NCBI GenBank assembly: GCA_965229335.1
Contig: OZ245874.1
Coordinates: forward strand, 4,216,001 to 4,280,000
Reading direction: 5' to 3'
Source: JAFKFH01 sp017307375
Lineage (GTDB): Bacteria > Pseudomonadota > Alphaproteobacteria > Ferrovibrionales > Ferrovibrionaceae
Length of the DNA: 64,000 nucleotides
Below, piece by piece: positions 16,416 to 24,432 of this stretch; the stretch's first letter is position 1, and every line of letters starts with the position of its first letter. The position numbers and the translations under genes are program-made. The notes beneath the pieces are model-generated. The model was not told the DNA's origin. It did no database searches and saw only the letters and a program-made list of their open reading frames with translations.

Positions 16416-16733
16416 ATGCCGCCAATGTTCATGATATGGTCCATGGCGATGGCGTGGAACTATACCAAGACCGGGCTCATCTTGATCGCGGCGCAGGCCG
16501 TACTGCGCTGCGGCATTGATCTTGTCCAGGGCCGCGATCTCTGGCGATCGAATGGCGGACCGATGAGCTTAACGATCCTGCTGATCGTGACGGTGGTCCC
16601 GACGTTGATGCTGGTGGACTTGATTTCGCGAGTCCGAGAGCGCCGCCGCACACACCGGGCAGCCGCGGCTGGCCTAGTTCCATCCTCATCGGGAACAATC
16701 GGAGGCAGGGCGCCTACCAGGTCGGATTCATAG
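16416..16733 (+). CDS. Small two-helix membrane protein, unknown
   Basis: The 105-residue reading frame has two hydrophobic segments: roughly residues 5-35, with a central TGLILIAAQAVL, and 52-70, TILLIVTVVPTLMLVDLI. A basic RVRERRRTHRAA stretch follows, suggesting a cytoplasmic tail. An upstream in-frame ATG at 16368 is possible, but the peptide it would add is not membrane-like. I do not recognise the family. It lies between the toxin-antitoxin module and the Mrr gene in the lower-GC segment and may not be functional. Confidence 0.45.
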   Translation: MPPMFMIWSMAMAWNYTKTGLILIAAQAVLRCGIDLVQGRDLWRSNGGPMSLTILLIVTVVPTLMLVDLISRVRERRRTHRAAAAGLVPSSSGTIGGRAPTRSDS

Positions 16734-16996
16734 ACAATATTTGCCGCTGGAGCTCAGCGTCTTACGTTCGACCTGAGCATAGCGTCTTCATAGATCCCCA
16801 AGCTTTCATGTCGACTTTTCGCCTGTCGTCCCTGCACAATACGAGAGCCTGCATTATTCGATTTCGACCGGATTTCCGAACCATTGAAAGCCTAATCCTG
16901 TTTCGGCGAATTAAAGCCAGCAAACTGCTTTCTTGCCCCTTGCCATTCCACTCATCTGTCTACAGTTTCTTGGGCGGGCCTTGGGGGGAAGACGAA

Positions 16997-17953
16997 ATGG
17001 CGATACCGGACTACGAGACATTGATGCTTCCCGTCCTGAAGCTGTTCGCCGAAGGCGTACCCAATGTCGCCGCTTGCGTCCCCGCCCTGCAGAAGCAGTT
17101 TCATATTTCCGACGCCGAGGCCGCAGAACTCATTCCTAGCGGCAGGACGACCATTCTGCAGGGGCGGGCGCACTGGGCGCGGACCTATCTGGCGAAAGCC
17201 GGACTTCTGATGTCTCCGCGTCGGAACCAGCACGTCATTACGGAACTGGGGCTAAAGGTCCTCGCCTCCGACCCTGCGAAAATCGACAACGACATGCTGG
17301 CCGGGTTCGAGGGCTTCACCGATTGGATCAACCGGTCGAGACGAGGATCCGATGGCGAGCCGGCCGGCGCCGGCAGCACCCTGTCGCCGACCGTCGCAGG
17401 TCCGGCCGCGATCGACGAGCGGCAAACCCCCGAAGACGCCATGGCGTCGGCTGCGGCTCTGCTGGATGCCGCGCTGCGCGATGAACTCCTGATCGTCCTG
17501 CAGCAACTTTCGCCGCAACGCTTTGAGCGCCTCATCATCGATCTGCTGATCGCGATGGGGTATGGCGGCGGCGACCTTGCCAACGGCATGATGACGAAAG
17601 CTACCGGAGACGGCGGGATCGATGGAATTATTCACGAAGATGCACTCGGCCTCGACGCGGTCTATGTCCAGGCCAAGCGATATGCGACCGACAACAAGGT
17701 CAGTCGCCCCGACGTCCAACAGTTTATCGGATCGTTGACCGGCGAGGGTGCGACGAAAGGCGTATTCGTGACGACTTCCGATTTTTCAAGAGAGGCGCAT
17801 GAATATCTGAAGCGTGTTCAGCACCGCGTCGTCCTGATCAATGGACAGCAACTGGCCAGGCTGATGATCCAGCATGGGGTCGGTGTGCGCGTACGCCAGA
17901 CATACCGGATCCAAAGTCTCGATGAAGACTATTTCGCGGATGTCTCTGGCTGA
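16997..17953 (+). CDS. Mrr-like restriction endonuclease (type IV)
   Basis: The 318-residue protein has an Mrr N-terminal winged-helix-like domain (residues 1-95, DYETLMLPVLKLFAEG...) and a linker rich in Gly/Ala/Pro. The C-terminal Mrr catalytic domain (about 160-300) carries GDGGIDG (Asp 205/209) and VQAKRY (Gln 225, Lys 227), the D...Q-x-K active site. Mrr enzymes cut modified DNA. I chose ATG 16997 because GGGGGGAAGA lies just upstream; the longer frame from 16808 adds 63 residues of unrelated composition. There is no partner methylase, as expected for type IV. Confidence 0.88.
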   Translation: MAIPDYETLMLPVLKLFAEGVPNVAACVPALQKQFHISDAEAAELIPSGRTTILQGRAHWARTYLAKAGLLMSPRRNQHVITELGLKVLASDPAKIDNDMLAGFEGFTDWINRSRRGSDGEPAGAGSTLSPTVAGPAAIDERQTPEDAMASAAALLDAALRDELLIVLQQLSPQRFERLIIDLLIAMGYGGGDLANGMMTKATGDGGIDGIIHEDALGLDAVYVQAKRYATDNKVSRPDVQQFIGSLTGEGATKGVFVTTSDFSREAHEYLKRVQHRVVLINGQQLARLMIQHGVGVRVRQTYRIQSLDEDYFADVSG

Positions 17954-18019
17954 AGCGGTCTGGCTGGCCCAAGCTTTACGGCAACTCGCCGCATCAGATC
18001 GCGCGTTCCGTCGGCAGCC

Positions 18020-19636
18020 TCAATGCAGCCCCGGCGCCTCCTGCCCCGTCCGCTCGACATACTCGACATAGCCGCCGCCATATTGGTGGATGCCTTCCGG
18101 CGTCAGTTCCAGCACCCGGTTCGACAGCGTCGCCAGGAAATGGCGGTCGTGGGAGACGAACAGCATGGTGCCTTCGTAGTCGGCCAGCGCCTTGATCAGC
18201 ATTTCCTTGGTGTCGAGGTCGAGATGGTTGGTCGGCTCGTCCAGCACCAGGAAGTTCGGCGGGTTGTAGAGCATGATCGCCATCACCAGCCGGGCCTTCT
18301 CGCCGCCCGAGAGCACGCGGCAGTATTTGTCGACGTCGTCGCCGGAAAACCCGAAACAGCCGGCCAGCGCGCGCAGCGAACCCTGGTTGGCCTGGGGAAA
18401 GGTCGTTTCGAGCTGTTCGAAGATCGTCTTCTCGCCGTCGAGCACTTCCATCGCGTGCTGGGAAAAATAACCCATCTTGACGCTGGCCCCGACCTGTACG
18501 CTGCCGCCGTCAGGCGTTGATTCGCCGGCCACGAGTTTCAGCAGCGTCGACTTGCCGGCGCCGTTCACGCCCATCACGCACCAGCGTTCGCGGCGGCGGA
18601 TCGTCAGGTCGAAGCCGTCATAGATCACGCGGGCGCCATAGGCCTTGCGCACGTTCTTCAGCACCGCGACGTCGTCGCCCGAGCGCGGGGCCGGGGGGAA
18701 GTCGAAGGTCACCATCTGGCGGCGCTTCGGCGGCTCGACCCGCTCGATCTTGTCGAGCTTCTTCACCCGGCTCTGCACCTGGCTGGCATGCGAGGCGCGG
18801 GCCTTGAAGCGCTCGATGAACTTCAGTTCCTTGGCCAGCATCGCCTGCTGGCGCTCGAACTGCGCCTGCTGCTGCTTTTCGTTCAGCGCCCGCTGCTGCT
18901 CGTAGAATTCGTAGTCGCCGGAATAGCTGTTCAGCGAGCCGCCGTCGATCTCGATGATCTTGGTGACGATGCGGTTCATGAACTCGCGGTCATGCGAGGT
19001 CATCAGAAGCGCGCCGTCATAGGCCTTCAGGAAACCTTCGAGCCAGATCAGGCTTTCGATGTCGAGATGGTTGCTCGGCTCGTCCAGCAGCATGGCGTCG
19101 GGCTGCATCAGCAGGATGCGGGCCAGCGCCACCCGCATCTTCCAGCCCCCCGACAGCTTGCCCACGTCGCCGTCCATCATCTCCTGGCTGAAGCTGAGGC
19201 CGGCCAGCACCTCGCGCGCCCGCCCCTCCAGCTGATAGCCGCCGAGTTCGTCGAAACGCGCCTGCACCTCGCCATAGCGCGCGATCACCTCGTCCATGTC
19301 CTCGCGCTCGTAATCGGCCATCGCGGCTTCGAGCGTCGCCAGTTCGGCGGCCACCGCGCTGACCGGGCCGGCGCCGTCCATCACCTCGGCCACCGCGCTG
19401 CGGCCCGCCATCTCGCCGACATCCTGGTTGAAATAGCCGATCGTCACCTGCTTCTCGACCGAGACCTGGCCCAGGTCCGGGGCCTCCTCGCCGGTGATCA
19501 TCCGGAACAGCGTGGTCTTGCCGGCCCCGTTGGGGCCGACCAGGCCGATCTTCTCGCCCCGGTTCAGCACGGCGGAAGCTTCGATGAACAGAAGGCGGTT
19601 GCCGTTCTGCTTGCTGACATTGTCGAAACGAATCAT
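18020..19636 (-). CDS. ABC-F family ATPase (YbiT-like)
   Basis: This 538-residue soluble protein has two ABC cassettes and no membrane domain. Walker A motifs are GPNGAGKTT and GVNGAGKST. Signatures are LSGGWKMR and LSGGEKAR, and Walker B motifs are MLLDEPSNHLD and LVLDEPTNHLD. The charged linker around EKQQQAQFERQQ...KARASHASQVQSRVKKLDKI is the P-site tRNA interaction motif region. ABC-F proteins act on ribosomes as translation factors or antibiotic-protection factors. The LSGGWKMR signature and length match the housekeeping YbiT/Uup side better than resistance factors. It is divergent from the TetR gene, with the large inverted repeat between them. Confidence 0.9.
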   Translation of the reverse strand: MIRFDNVSKQNGNRLLFIEASAVLNRGEKIGLVGPNGAGKTTLFRMITGEEAPDLGQVSVEKQVTIGYFNQDVGEMAGRSAVAEVMDGAGPVSAVAAELATLEAAMADYEREDMDEVIARYGEVQARFDELGGYQLEGRAREVLAGLSFSQEMMDGDVGKLSGGWKMRVALARILLMQPDAMLLDEPSNHLDIESLIWLEGFLKAYDGALLMTSHDREFMNRIVTKIIEIDGGSLNSYSGDYEFYEQQRALNEKQQQAQFERQQAMLAKELKFIERFKARASHASQVQSRVKKLDKIERVEPPKRRQMVTFDFPPAPRSGDDVAVLKNVRKAYGARVIYDGFDLTIRRRERWCVMGVNGAGKSTLLKLVAGESTPDGGSVQVGASVKMGYFSQHAMEVLDGEKTIFEQLETTFPQANQGSLRALAGCFGFSGDDVDKYCRVLSGGEKARLVMAIMLYNPPNFLVLDEPTNHLDLDTKEMLIKALADYEGTMLFVSHDRHFLATLSNRVLELTPEGIHQYGGGYVEYVERTGQEAPGLH

Positions 19637-19704
19637 GGCGGCGGGGTTCTCGCGAAATTTTCGCGCCCCTTATGCCGCGATGCAGCAAGCGCGACAATGC
19701 GCTT

Positions 19705-19759
19705 GAATCTCTAGGTCAATTGCCCTAATTCTGATTTAGGGCAATTGACCTAGAGATTC
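19705..19759. promoter_or_regulatory. Perfect 24-bp inverted repeat, likely double TetR operator
   Basis: The arms at 19705-19728 and 19736-19759 are exact reverse complements with a 7-nt spacer. Each arm also contains an imperfect 16-bp palindrome, TAGGTCAATTGCCCTA in the left arm and its mirror in the right arm. The site therefore looks like two TetR-type operators with centres 25 bp apart. It ends 4 bp before the TetR ATG and lies about 70 bp upstream of the ABC-F start, so it could govern both. Confidence 0.75.
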
Positions 19760-19763
19760 GCGC

Positions 19764-20360
19764 ATGACCGCCGCGGCCACCCGCCTGCAGATCGTCGAGG
19801 AAGCCGACCGGCTGTTCTACGAACAGGGTTTCGCGGCCACGTCGCTGGCCGACATCGCCGCCGCGGTGCGGATCTCGCGGGGCAATTTCTATTATCACTT
19901 CCGCACCAAGGACGAGATCCTCGATGCCGTCATCGTCCGGCGGCTGGACCGCACCCGCGCGATGCTCGACGGCTGGGAGGCCGAGGGCGGCGACGCGCTC
20001 GGCCGCATCCGCTGCTTCGTCGGCATGCTGGTGGCCAACCGGGCGGCGATCATGGCCCATGGCTGCCCGGTCGGCACGCTGTGCAACGAGCTGGCCAAGC
20101 TCGACCACGCCGCGCAGGGCGACGCCGCCGCCCTGTTCACCCTGTTCCGCGACTGGCTCGCCCGGCAGTTCGCCGCGCTGGGGCGCGGGGCCGATGCCGA
20201 CCTGCTGGCCCTGCACCTGCTGATGCGCAGCCAGGGGGTCGCGACGCTCGCCACCGCCTTTCGCGACCAGGCCTTCGTCGACCGCGAGGTCGCGGCGATG
20301 TGCGCCTGGGCCGCCGATCAAGCCGCTCGAGGAGAGACCCGATGTTCGTCGTCACGCTGA
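19764..20360 (+). CDS. TetR-family transcriptional regulator
   Basis: The 198-residue protein has an N-terminal TetR helix-turn-helix (ADRLFYEQGFAATSLADIAAAVRISRGNFYYHFRTKDEILDAV) and a helical ligand domain. There is a Cys in HGCPVGTLCNEL, a feature shared by the AcuR/YcdC-like subgroup that often responds to electrophiles. The inverted repeat immediately upstream is its probable operator. No good ribosome site is visible. The gene overlaps yciI by 19 bp. Confidence 0.92.
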   Translation: MTAAATRLQIVEEADRLFYEQGFAATSLADIAAAVRISRGNFYYHFRTKDEILDAVIVRRLDRTRAMLDGWEAEGGDALGRIRCFVGMLVANRAAIMAHGCPVGTLCNELAKLDHAAQGDAAALFTLFRDWLARQFAALGRGADADLLALHLLMRSQGVATLATAFRDQAFVDREVAAMCAWAADQAARGETRCSSSR

Positions 20361-20629
20361 CGTTTTCCGCCAACCGCGCCCGCGCGCCCGAGCTGATGGC
20401 GGGGCATAACGACTGGATCGCCCGGGGCTTTGCCGACGGCGTGTTCCTGCTGACCGGCAGCCTGCCGCCCGGGGCCGGCGGCGCGGTGCTGGCCCACAAC
20501 CTGACGCGCCAGGCGCTGGAGGCGCGGCTGGCCGCCGACCCGTTCGTCGCCGAGGACGTGGTGCGCCCGGAAATCCTGGAAATCGCGCCCGGCCGCACCG
20601 ACCCGCGCCTCGCCTTCCTGCAGGGGTGA
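20342..20629 (+). CDS. YciI-like protein
   Basis: This is a 95-residue ferredoxin-like-fold protein of the YciI/YCII family. It begins MFVVTLTFSANRARAPELMAGHNDWIARGFADGVFLLTGSL, with the conserved His and Asp (HNDWI) of the putative active site. It is preceded by GAGGAGAG inside the end of the TetR gene and is probably co-transcribed with it and with tag. Its biochemical role is unknown; some family members act on small aromatic substrates. Confidence 0.85.
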   Translation: MFVVTLTFSANRARAPELMAGHNDWIARGFADGVFLLTGSLPPGAGGAVLAHNLTRQALEARLAADPFVAEDVVRPEILEIAPGRTDPRLAFLQG

Positions 20630-20634
20630 ATCCG

Positions 20635-21279
20635 ATGACGTCGACCCTGCCCGGCCCGGACGGCCGACCGCGCTGCCGCTGGTGCGCGGCCGCGCCCGAA
20701 TTCCTCGCCTATCACGATACCGAATGGGGCTTTCCCGTCGCCGACGATACCAGGCTGTTCGAGAAGCTGTGCCTGGAAAGCTTCCAGTCCGGCCTGTCCT
20801 GGCGCACGATCCTGGCCAAGCGCGAGAATTTCCGCCGCGCCTTCGCCGGATTCGACATCGGCGCGGTGGCGGAGTTCGGCCCGGCCGATGTCGAGCGGCT
20901 GTTGCACGATCCCGGCATCGTCCGCCATCGCGGCAAGATCGAGGCGGTGATCAACAATGCCCGCCGCGCCCGCGAGCTGGTGCGCGAGGCCGGATCGCTC
21001 GCCGCCCATGTCTGGCGCTTCGAACCGGCCGCCGCCGACCTCGCCGCGCCGCAGACCGCCAGCACCTCGCCGGCATCGGTCGCGCTGTCGAAGGACCTGA
21101 AGCGGCGCGGCTGGGCCTTCGTCGGCCCGACCACGGTGTTCGCCTTCATGCAGGCAATGGGGCTCGTCAACGATCACGCCGAAGGCTGTGCCATCCGCCC
21201 GGCGGCGGCGCGGGCCAGGCAGCGGTTCAGCCGCCCCGCGGCGGCACCAGCCCCAGCACCAGCGCGCAGCCGGCGATGA
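20635..21279 (+). CDS. tag: DNA-3-methyladenine glycosylase I
   Basis: The 214-residue enzyme excises 3-methyladenine in base-excision repair. Diagnostic stretches are RCRWC near the N-terminus (zinc Cys), YHDTEWGFPVADD, LESFQSGLSW with the catalytic Glu, FVGPTTVFAFMQAMGLVNDH and EGC (His and Cys zinc ligands). I chose ATG 20635, with AGGGG eight bases upstream. A GTG at 20626 is possible. The last 53 bp overlap the convergent EamA gene, and the Ala/Pro-rich tail lies in that overlap. Confidence 0.93.
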   Translation: MTSTLPGPDGRPRCRWCAAAPEFLAYHDTEWGFPVADDTRLFEKLCLESFQSGLSWRTILAKRENFRRAFAGFDIGAVAEFGPADVERLLHDPGIVRHRGKIEAVINNARRARELVREAGSLAAHVWRFEPAAADLAAPQTASTSPASVALSKDLKRRGWAFVGPTTVFAFMQAMGLVNDHAEGCAIRPAAARARQRFSRPAAAPAPAPARSRR

Positions 21280-22099
21280 TGACGACCGCCCCGGCGACCT
21301 GCACCGCCGACAGCGTCTCGCCCAGGAACAGCGCGCCGACCAGCACCGCCACCGCCGTCACCGCGAATTCGACCGAGATCGCCCGGGTCGGCCCGATCGC
21401 GGTGACCAGGCGGAAATAGGTCACGTAGGTCAGCGCCGACATCACCGCCCCCAGCACGACGAGATGGAGATAGTCGGCCAGGCCGGGCAGCGCCGGCACC
21501 GGCACCGCCAGCAGCAGCGGCAGGGTCATCACCCCGCCGGTCAGGAAGGCCGCCGTGGTCACCTCCCACGAACCGGCGGTGCGCAGGTGGCGGGCGGCGT
21601 AGTTGCTGCCGAAGGCGGCGCAGAAACAGGCGGCCAGCGTGGCGGCACAGCCGAGCAGGAACGGCAGGGTGATCGGCACCGCCGGAAACCCCACCAGCAG
21701 CACGATGCCGGCGGTGCCCAGCGCCAAGCCGCCGAGGTTGCGGGCATTGACCCGCTCCAGCCCCCAGGCCTGGGCGATGATCATGCCGAACAGCGGGATC
21801 GAGGCGACCAGGATCGCCGCCATCGCGGTGCCGATCAGCGGCGTGCCGTAGGACAGCCCGACCAGCTGGCCGGCCACGGTGGTGGCGCCGACCACGGCGA
21901 ACTTGCGCCACCCCGCCCGGAAATCGAGCCGCCGGCGCAGGACGGCGGCGACGATCAGCAGGGTCGCGCCGGCGATCAGGCAGCGGAAAGTGACCGCACC
22001 GACCCAGCCGAAGGCGGCGACCACCCTGACCAGCACCAGGAACGACAGGCCCCAGGCCACGGCCAGGAACAGATAGGCGGCCAGTTCGCGGGGTTTCAT
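21227..22099 (-). CDS. EamA/DMT-family transporter
   Basis: The 290-residue membrane protein has ten predicted helices in two EamA halves, with AVAWGLSFLVLVRVVAAFG at the N-terminus and LVTAIGPTRAISVEFAVTAVAVLVGALFLGETL in the second half. The start is at ATG 22099; a longer frame to 22171 adds a polar 24-residue segment that is unlikely for this family. It is a paralogue of the transporter at 2.1-3.0 kb. The substrate is unknown. Confidence 0.88.
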   Translation of the reverse strand: MKPRELAAYLFLAVAWGLSFLVLVRVVAAFGWVGAVTFRCLIAGATLLIVAAVLRRRLDFRAGWRKFAVVGATTVAGQLVGLSYGTPLIGTAMAAILVASIPLFGMIIAQAWGLERVNARNLGGLALGTAGIVLLVGFPAVPITLPFLLGCAATLAACFCAAFGSNYAARHLRTAGSWEVTTAAFLTGGVMTLPLLLAVPVPALPGLADYLHLVVLGAVMSALTYVTYFRLVTAIGPTRAISVEFAVTAVAVLVGALFLGETLSAVQVAGAVVIIAGCALVLGLVPPRGG

Positions 22100-22284
22100 C
22101 GAATGATCGGCCCTGGACGGTTGCGGCGTGAATGCCGGGGGGTTAGAGCCAGCACCGCCGCCCAGAGTCAAGCCAGGTAATACGTCAAGCCGGGCGACGC
22201 GGTTATACTTTCTGACAACGCGCGGGCGGCAAAGGGCGGTATATCTCCGCCCGGTTTCGTTGCCACCGTTGCGAGAATTTCCCG

Positions 22285-22365
22285 ATGATCAGGGTGTGGT
22301 TGATCCGGGCCGTGGCCGCGGCCGTGCTGCTCGGCTATCTGGCGCTGCAGGTCAAGGGCGGCTGA
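22285..22365 (+). CDS. Possible 26-residue single-span micropeptide
   Basis: A 27-codon frame encodes MIRVWLIR, then a hydrophobic AVAAAVLLGYLAL helix, and ends QVKGG. A weak GAGAA lies about 10 bases upstream. It sits alone between the EamA start and the 3' end of the PRISE-like gene. The composition is that of a real short membrane peptide, but nothing else supports expression. Confidence 0.35.
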   Translation: MIRVWLIRAVAAAVLLGYLALQVKGG

Positions 22366-22370
22366 GGCCG

Positions 22371-23423
22371 TCAGGGTATCACCCGGCGCCGCCGCAAGTC
22401 GGCGAACAGCCCCATGAACATCGCCTCGGTCTCGACATGCTCGGCAAAGCCCAGGCGGCGCGCCTTGGTGCCGTCGGCGAACATGTCGTAGTCCCAGGAA
22501 AACACGAAATCGAGGAACGGCCACGGCGACAATGCCGCATAGTCGTGCGGCACCAGATCGTGCCGCGCCTGCAGGCCGGCCCACAGCGGCGCCTTGTCGG
22601 CCATCATCGTGGCCAGCGGCAGCGGCAGGCCCGGCCCCACCTCCATCGCGAAGAAGCGGGCGATCCTGGGCCACATCTCCGACCAGCGGAACAGATCGCC
22701 GTTGTTGATGTTGAAGGCCTGGTTGGCGCAGGCCCCGGTCGTCGCCGCCCAGACGGTGGCACGCGCCAGCAGCCCGGCATCGGTCATCTCGAGCAGCCGG
22801 TCGTAGGCGCCGGGCCGGCCTGGAAAGCGCAGCGGCAGGCCCAGCGCCTTCGACACCGTCGCATAGACCGCGATGCCCAGCGCCAGGTTCATCGGGTTGC
22901 CCGGCGCGAAGCCGCCGACCACGGCCGGGCGGATCGCCGACCAGGTCCAGTCCCTGCCCGCCTGGCGCCGCGTCAGATAGGCTTGCTGGTCGACGTTGAA
23001 CTCGGGCGGAAAGGTCGCGGCGTCGGTCTCGCGCGCCGGCGTCTTGAACGGGCCGAGATGGGCGCCGTAGACCTTGTAGCCCTGCATCAGGCTGACATGG
23101 CGCAGGCGGGGGCTCGCCGCCTCGGCCGCCTCGACCAGATTCACCAGCATCGCGAGATTGGGGGCCACCAGTTCGCCCCAGCCCGGCCGGTCCTGATAGG
23201 CGGCGTAGAAGACATGGGTGACCGGCGGCAGCCGGCTCAGCGCCCCGGCGACCGCGCCGGCGTCGAGCAGGTCGACCGCGACATGGCGCACCCCGTCGGC
23301 CGCCTCGGCCTTGCGGCGCGACAGGCCGATCACCTGCCAGTCGGGCAAGCCCGCCAGATGCCCGACGAGAGTCCGGCCGATCACCCCTTGCGCCCCGGCC
23401 ACCAGCGCCACCTTGTGTTCCAT
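22371..23423 (-). CDS. PRISE-like SDR oxidoreductase
   Basis: This 350-residue extended SDR has the N-terminal Rossmann motif VAGAQGVIGRTLVGHL. The central SLMQGYKVYGAHLGPFKTPARE contains the conserved Lys region of the progesterone 5-beta-reductase/iridoid-synthase-like (PRISE) family, and WTWSAIRPAVVGGF and FNINNGDLFRWSEMWP are also typical. Family members reduce activated C=C bonds of enones. The bacterial substrate is unknown. The divergent LysR gene 97 bp away is the likely regulator. Confidence 0.82.
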   Translation of the reverse strand: MEHKVALVAGAQGVIGRTLVGHLAGLPDWQVIGLSRRKAEAADGVRHVAVDLLDAGAVAGALSRLPPVTHVFYAAYQDRPGWGELVAPNLAMLVNLVEAAEAASPRLRHVSLMQGYKVYGAHLGPFKTPARETDAATFPPEFNVDQQAYLTRRQAGRDWTWSAIRPAVVGGFAPGNPMNLALGIAVYATVSKALGLPLRFPGRPGAYDRLLEMTDAGLLARATVWAATTGACANQAFNINNGDLFRWSEMWPRIARFFAMEVGPGLPLPLATMMADKAPLWAGLQARHDLVPHDYAALSPWPFLDFVFSWDYDMFADGTKARRLGFAEHVETEAMFMGLFADLRRRRVIP

Positions 23424-23520
23424 CGTCCGCTCCCGCTGCTGTCGACGGGACGAACATGGACGCCCGCCGGATCGTGCACTAGCCTGCGGGGCGGCACAGC
23501 ATCTGTGAGTTCAACGCAAC

Positions 23521-24426
23521 ATGGCGCGCATCGAGGTGAACCGGTCCGGCGAGATGGAGATGTTCGTCCGGGTGGTCGAGGCCGGCGGGCTGTCGGCGGC
23601 CGCCCGGCTTGCCGGCATGACCCCGTCGGCGGTCAGCCGGCTGGTCGCGCGGCTCGAGGCGCGGCTGGGTGCCCGGCTGGTCAACCGCTCGACCCGCCGC
23701 CTGCAACTCACCGCCGAGGGCTGCGCCTTCTACGAACGCAGCCTGCAGGTGCTGGCCGACCTCGACGAGGCCGAGCGCAGCGCGGCCGGCCCGGAGCAGG
23801 CCGCCGGCCGGCTGCGGGTCAGCGTCAACGTGCCGATCGGCCGGCAGATCCTGCTGCCGCGGCTGGGCGAATTCCTGGCCCGCCACCCGCGCGTCGTCGT
23901 CGACGTCGTGCTGACCGACGAGGTCGTCGACCTGATCGGCCAGCGCACCGACGTCGCCATCCGTTCCGGCCCGCTGAAGGATTCCGGGCTGATCGCCCGC
24001 AAGCTCGGCGAGGCGGCGATGGTGATCGTGGGGGCGCCGGCCTATCTCGACGCCCGCGGCCGGCCGGCCGGCCCCGCCGACCTGGCCGGCCACAACCGGC
24101 TGGGTTTCGGCTTCGCGCGGGCCAGCACCGGCTGGCCGCTGCGCGACGGCAGCGGCCTCGTCGTCATGCCGGCGCGGGGCAATGCGCTGGCCGGCGACGG
24201 CGACGCCTTGCGGCTGATGGCGCTGGCCGGGCTGGGCCTTGCCCGGCTCGCCGCCTTCCAGGTCCGCGACGACATCGCCGCCGGCCGGCTCGAAGCGGTG
24301 CTCGAAGACTGCAACCCCGGCGATCGCGACCCGGTCCATGCCGTGTTCCTCGGCCAGGGCGGGCTGATGCCGGCGCGCGTCCGCGCCTTCCTCGACTTCC
24401 TGGCCGCGACGGTCCGGATCGACTGA
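23521..24426 (+). CDS. LysR-family transcriptional regulator
   Basis: The 301-residue regulator has an N-terminal winged helix MEMFVRVVEAGGLSAAARLAGMTPSAVSRLVARLEARLG and a C-terminal effector domain of the CrgA/DmlR-like subgroup. No clean dyad was found in the 97-bp divergent gap. It probably controls the adjacent PRISE-like reductase. Confidence 0.93.
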   Translation: MARIEVNRSGEMEMFVRVVEAGGLSAAARLAGMTPSAVSRLVARLEARLGARLVNRSTRRLQLTAEGCAFYERSLQVLADLDEAERSAAGPEQAAGRLRVSVNVPIGRQILLPRLGEFLARHPRVVVDVVLTDEVVDLIGQRTDVAIRSGPLKDSGLIARKLGEAAMVIVGAPAYLDARGRPAGPADLAGHNRLGFGFARASTGWPLRDGSGLVVMPARGNALAGDGDALRLMALAGLGLARLAAFQVRDDIAAGRLEAVLEDCNPGDRDPVHAVFLGQGGLMPARVRAFLDFLAATVRID

Positions 24427-24432
24427 CGGCGG

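Noticed and set aside
16808..16996. N-terminal extension of the Mrr protein from the ATG at 16808
   Set aside because: The extra 63 residues do not resemble the family, and a strong purine-rich ribosome site precedes the ATG at 16997.
7600..17000. Attachment-site duplication of the tRNA-Ser 3' end
   Set aside because: I looked for a second copy of the GGGTTCGAATCCCACCC-type segment and saw none by eye. A computed repeat search is needed.
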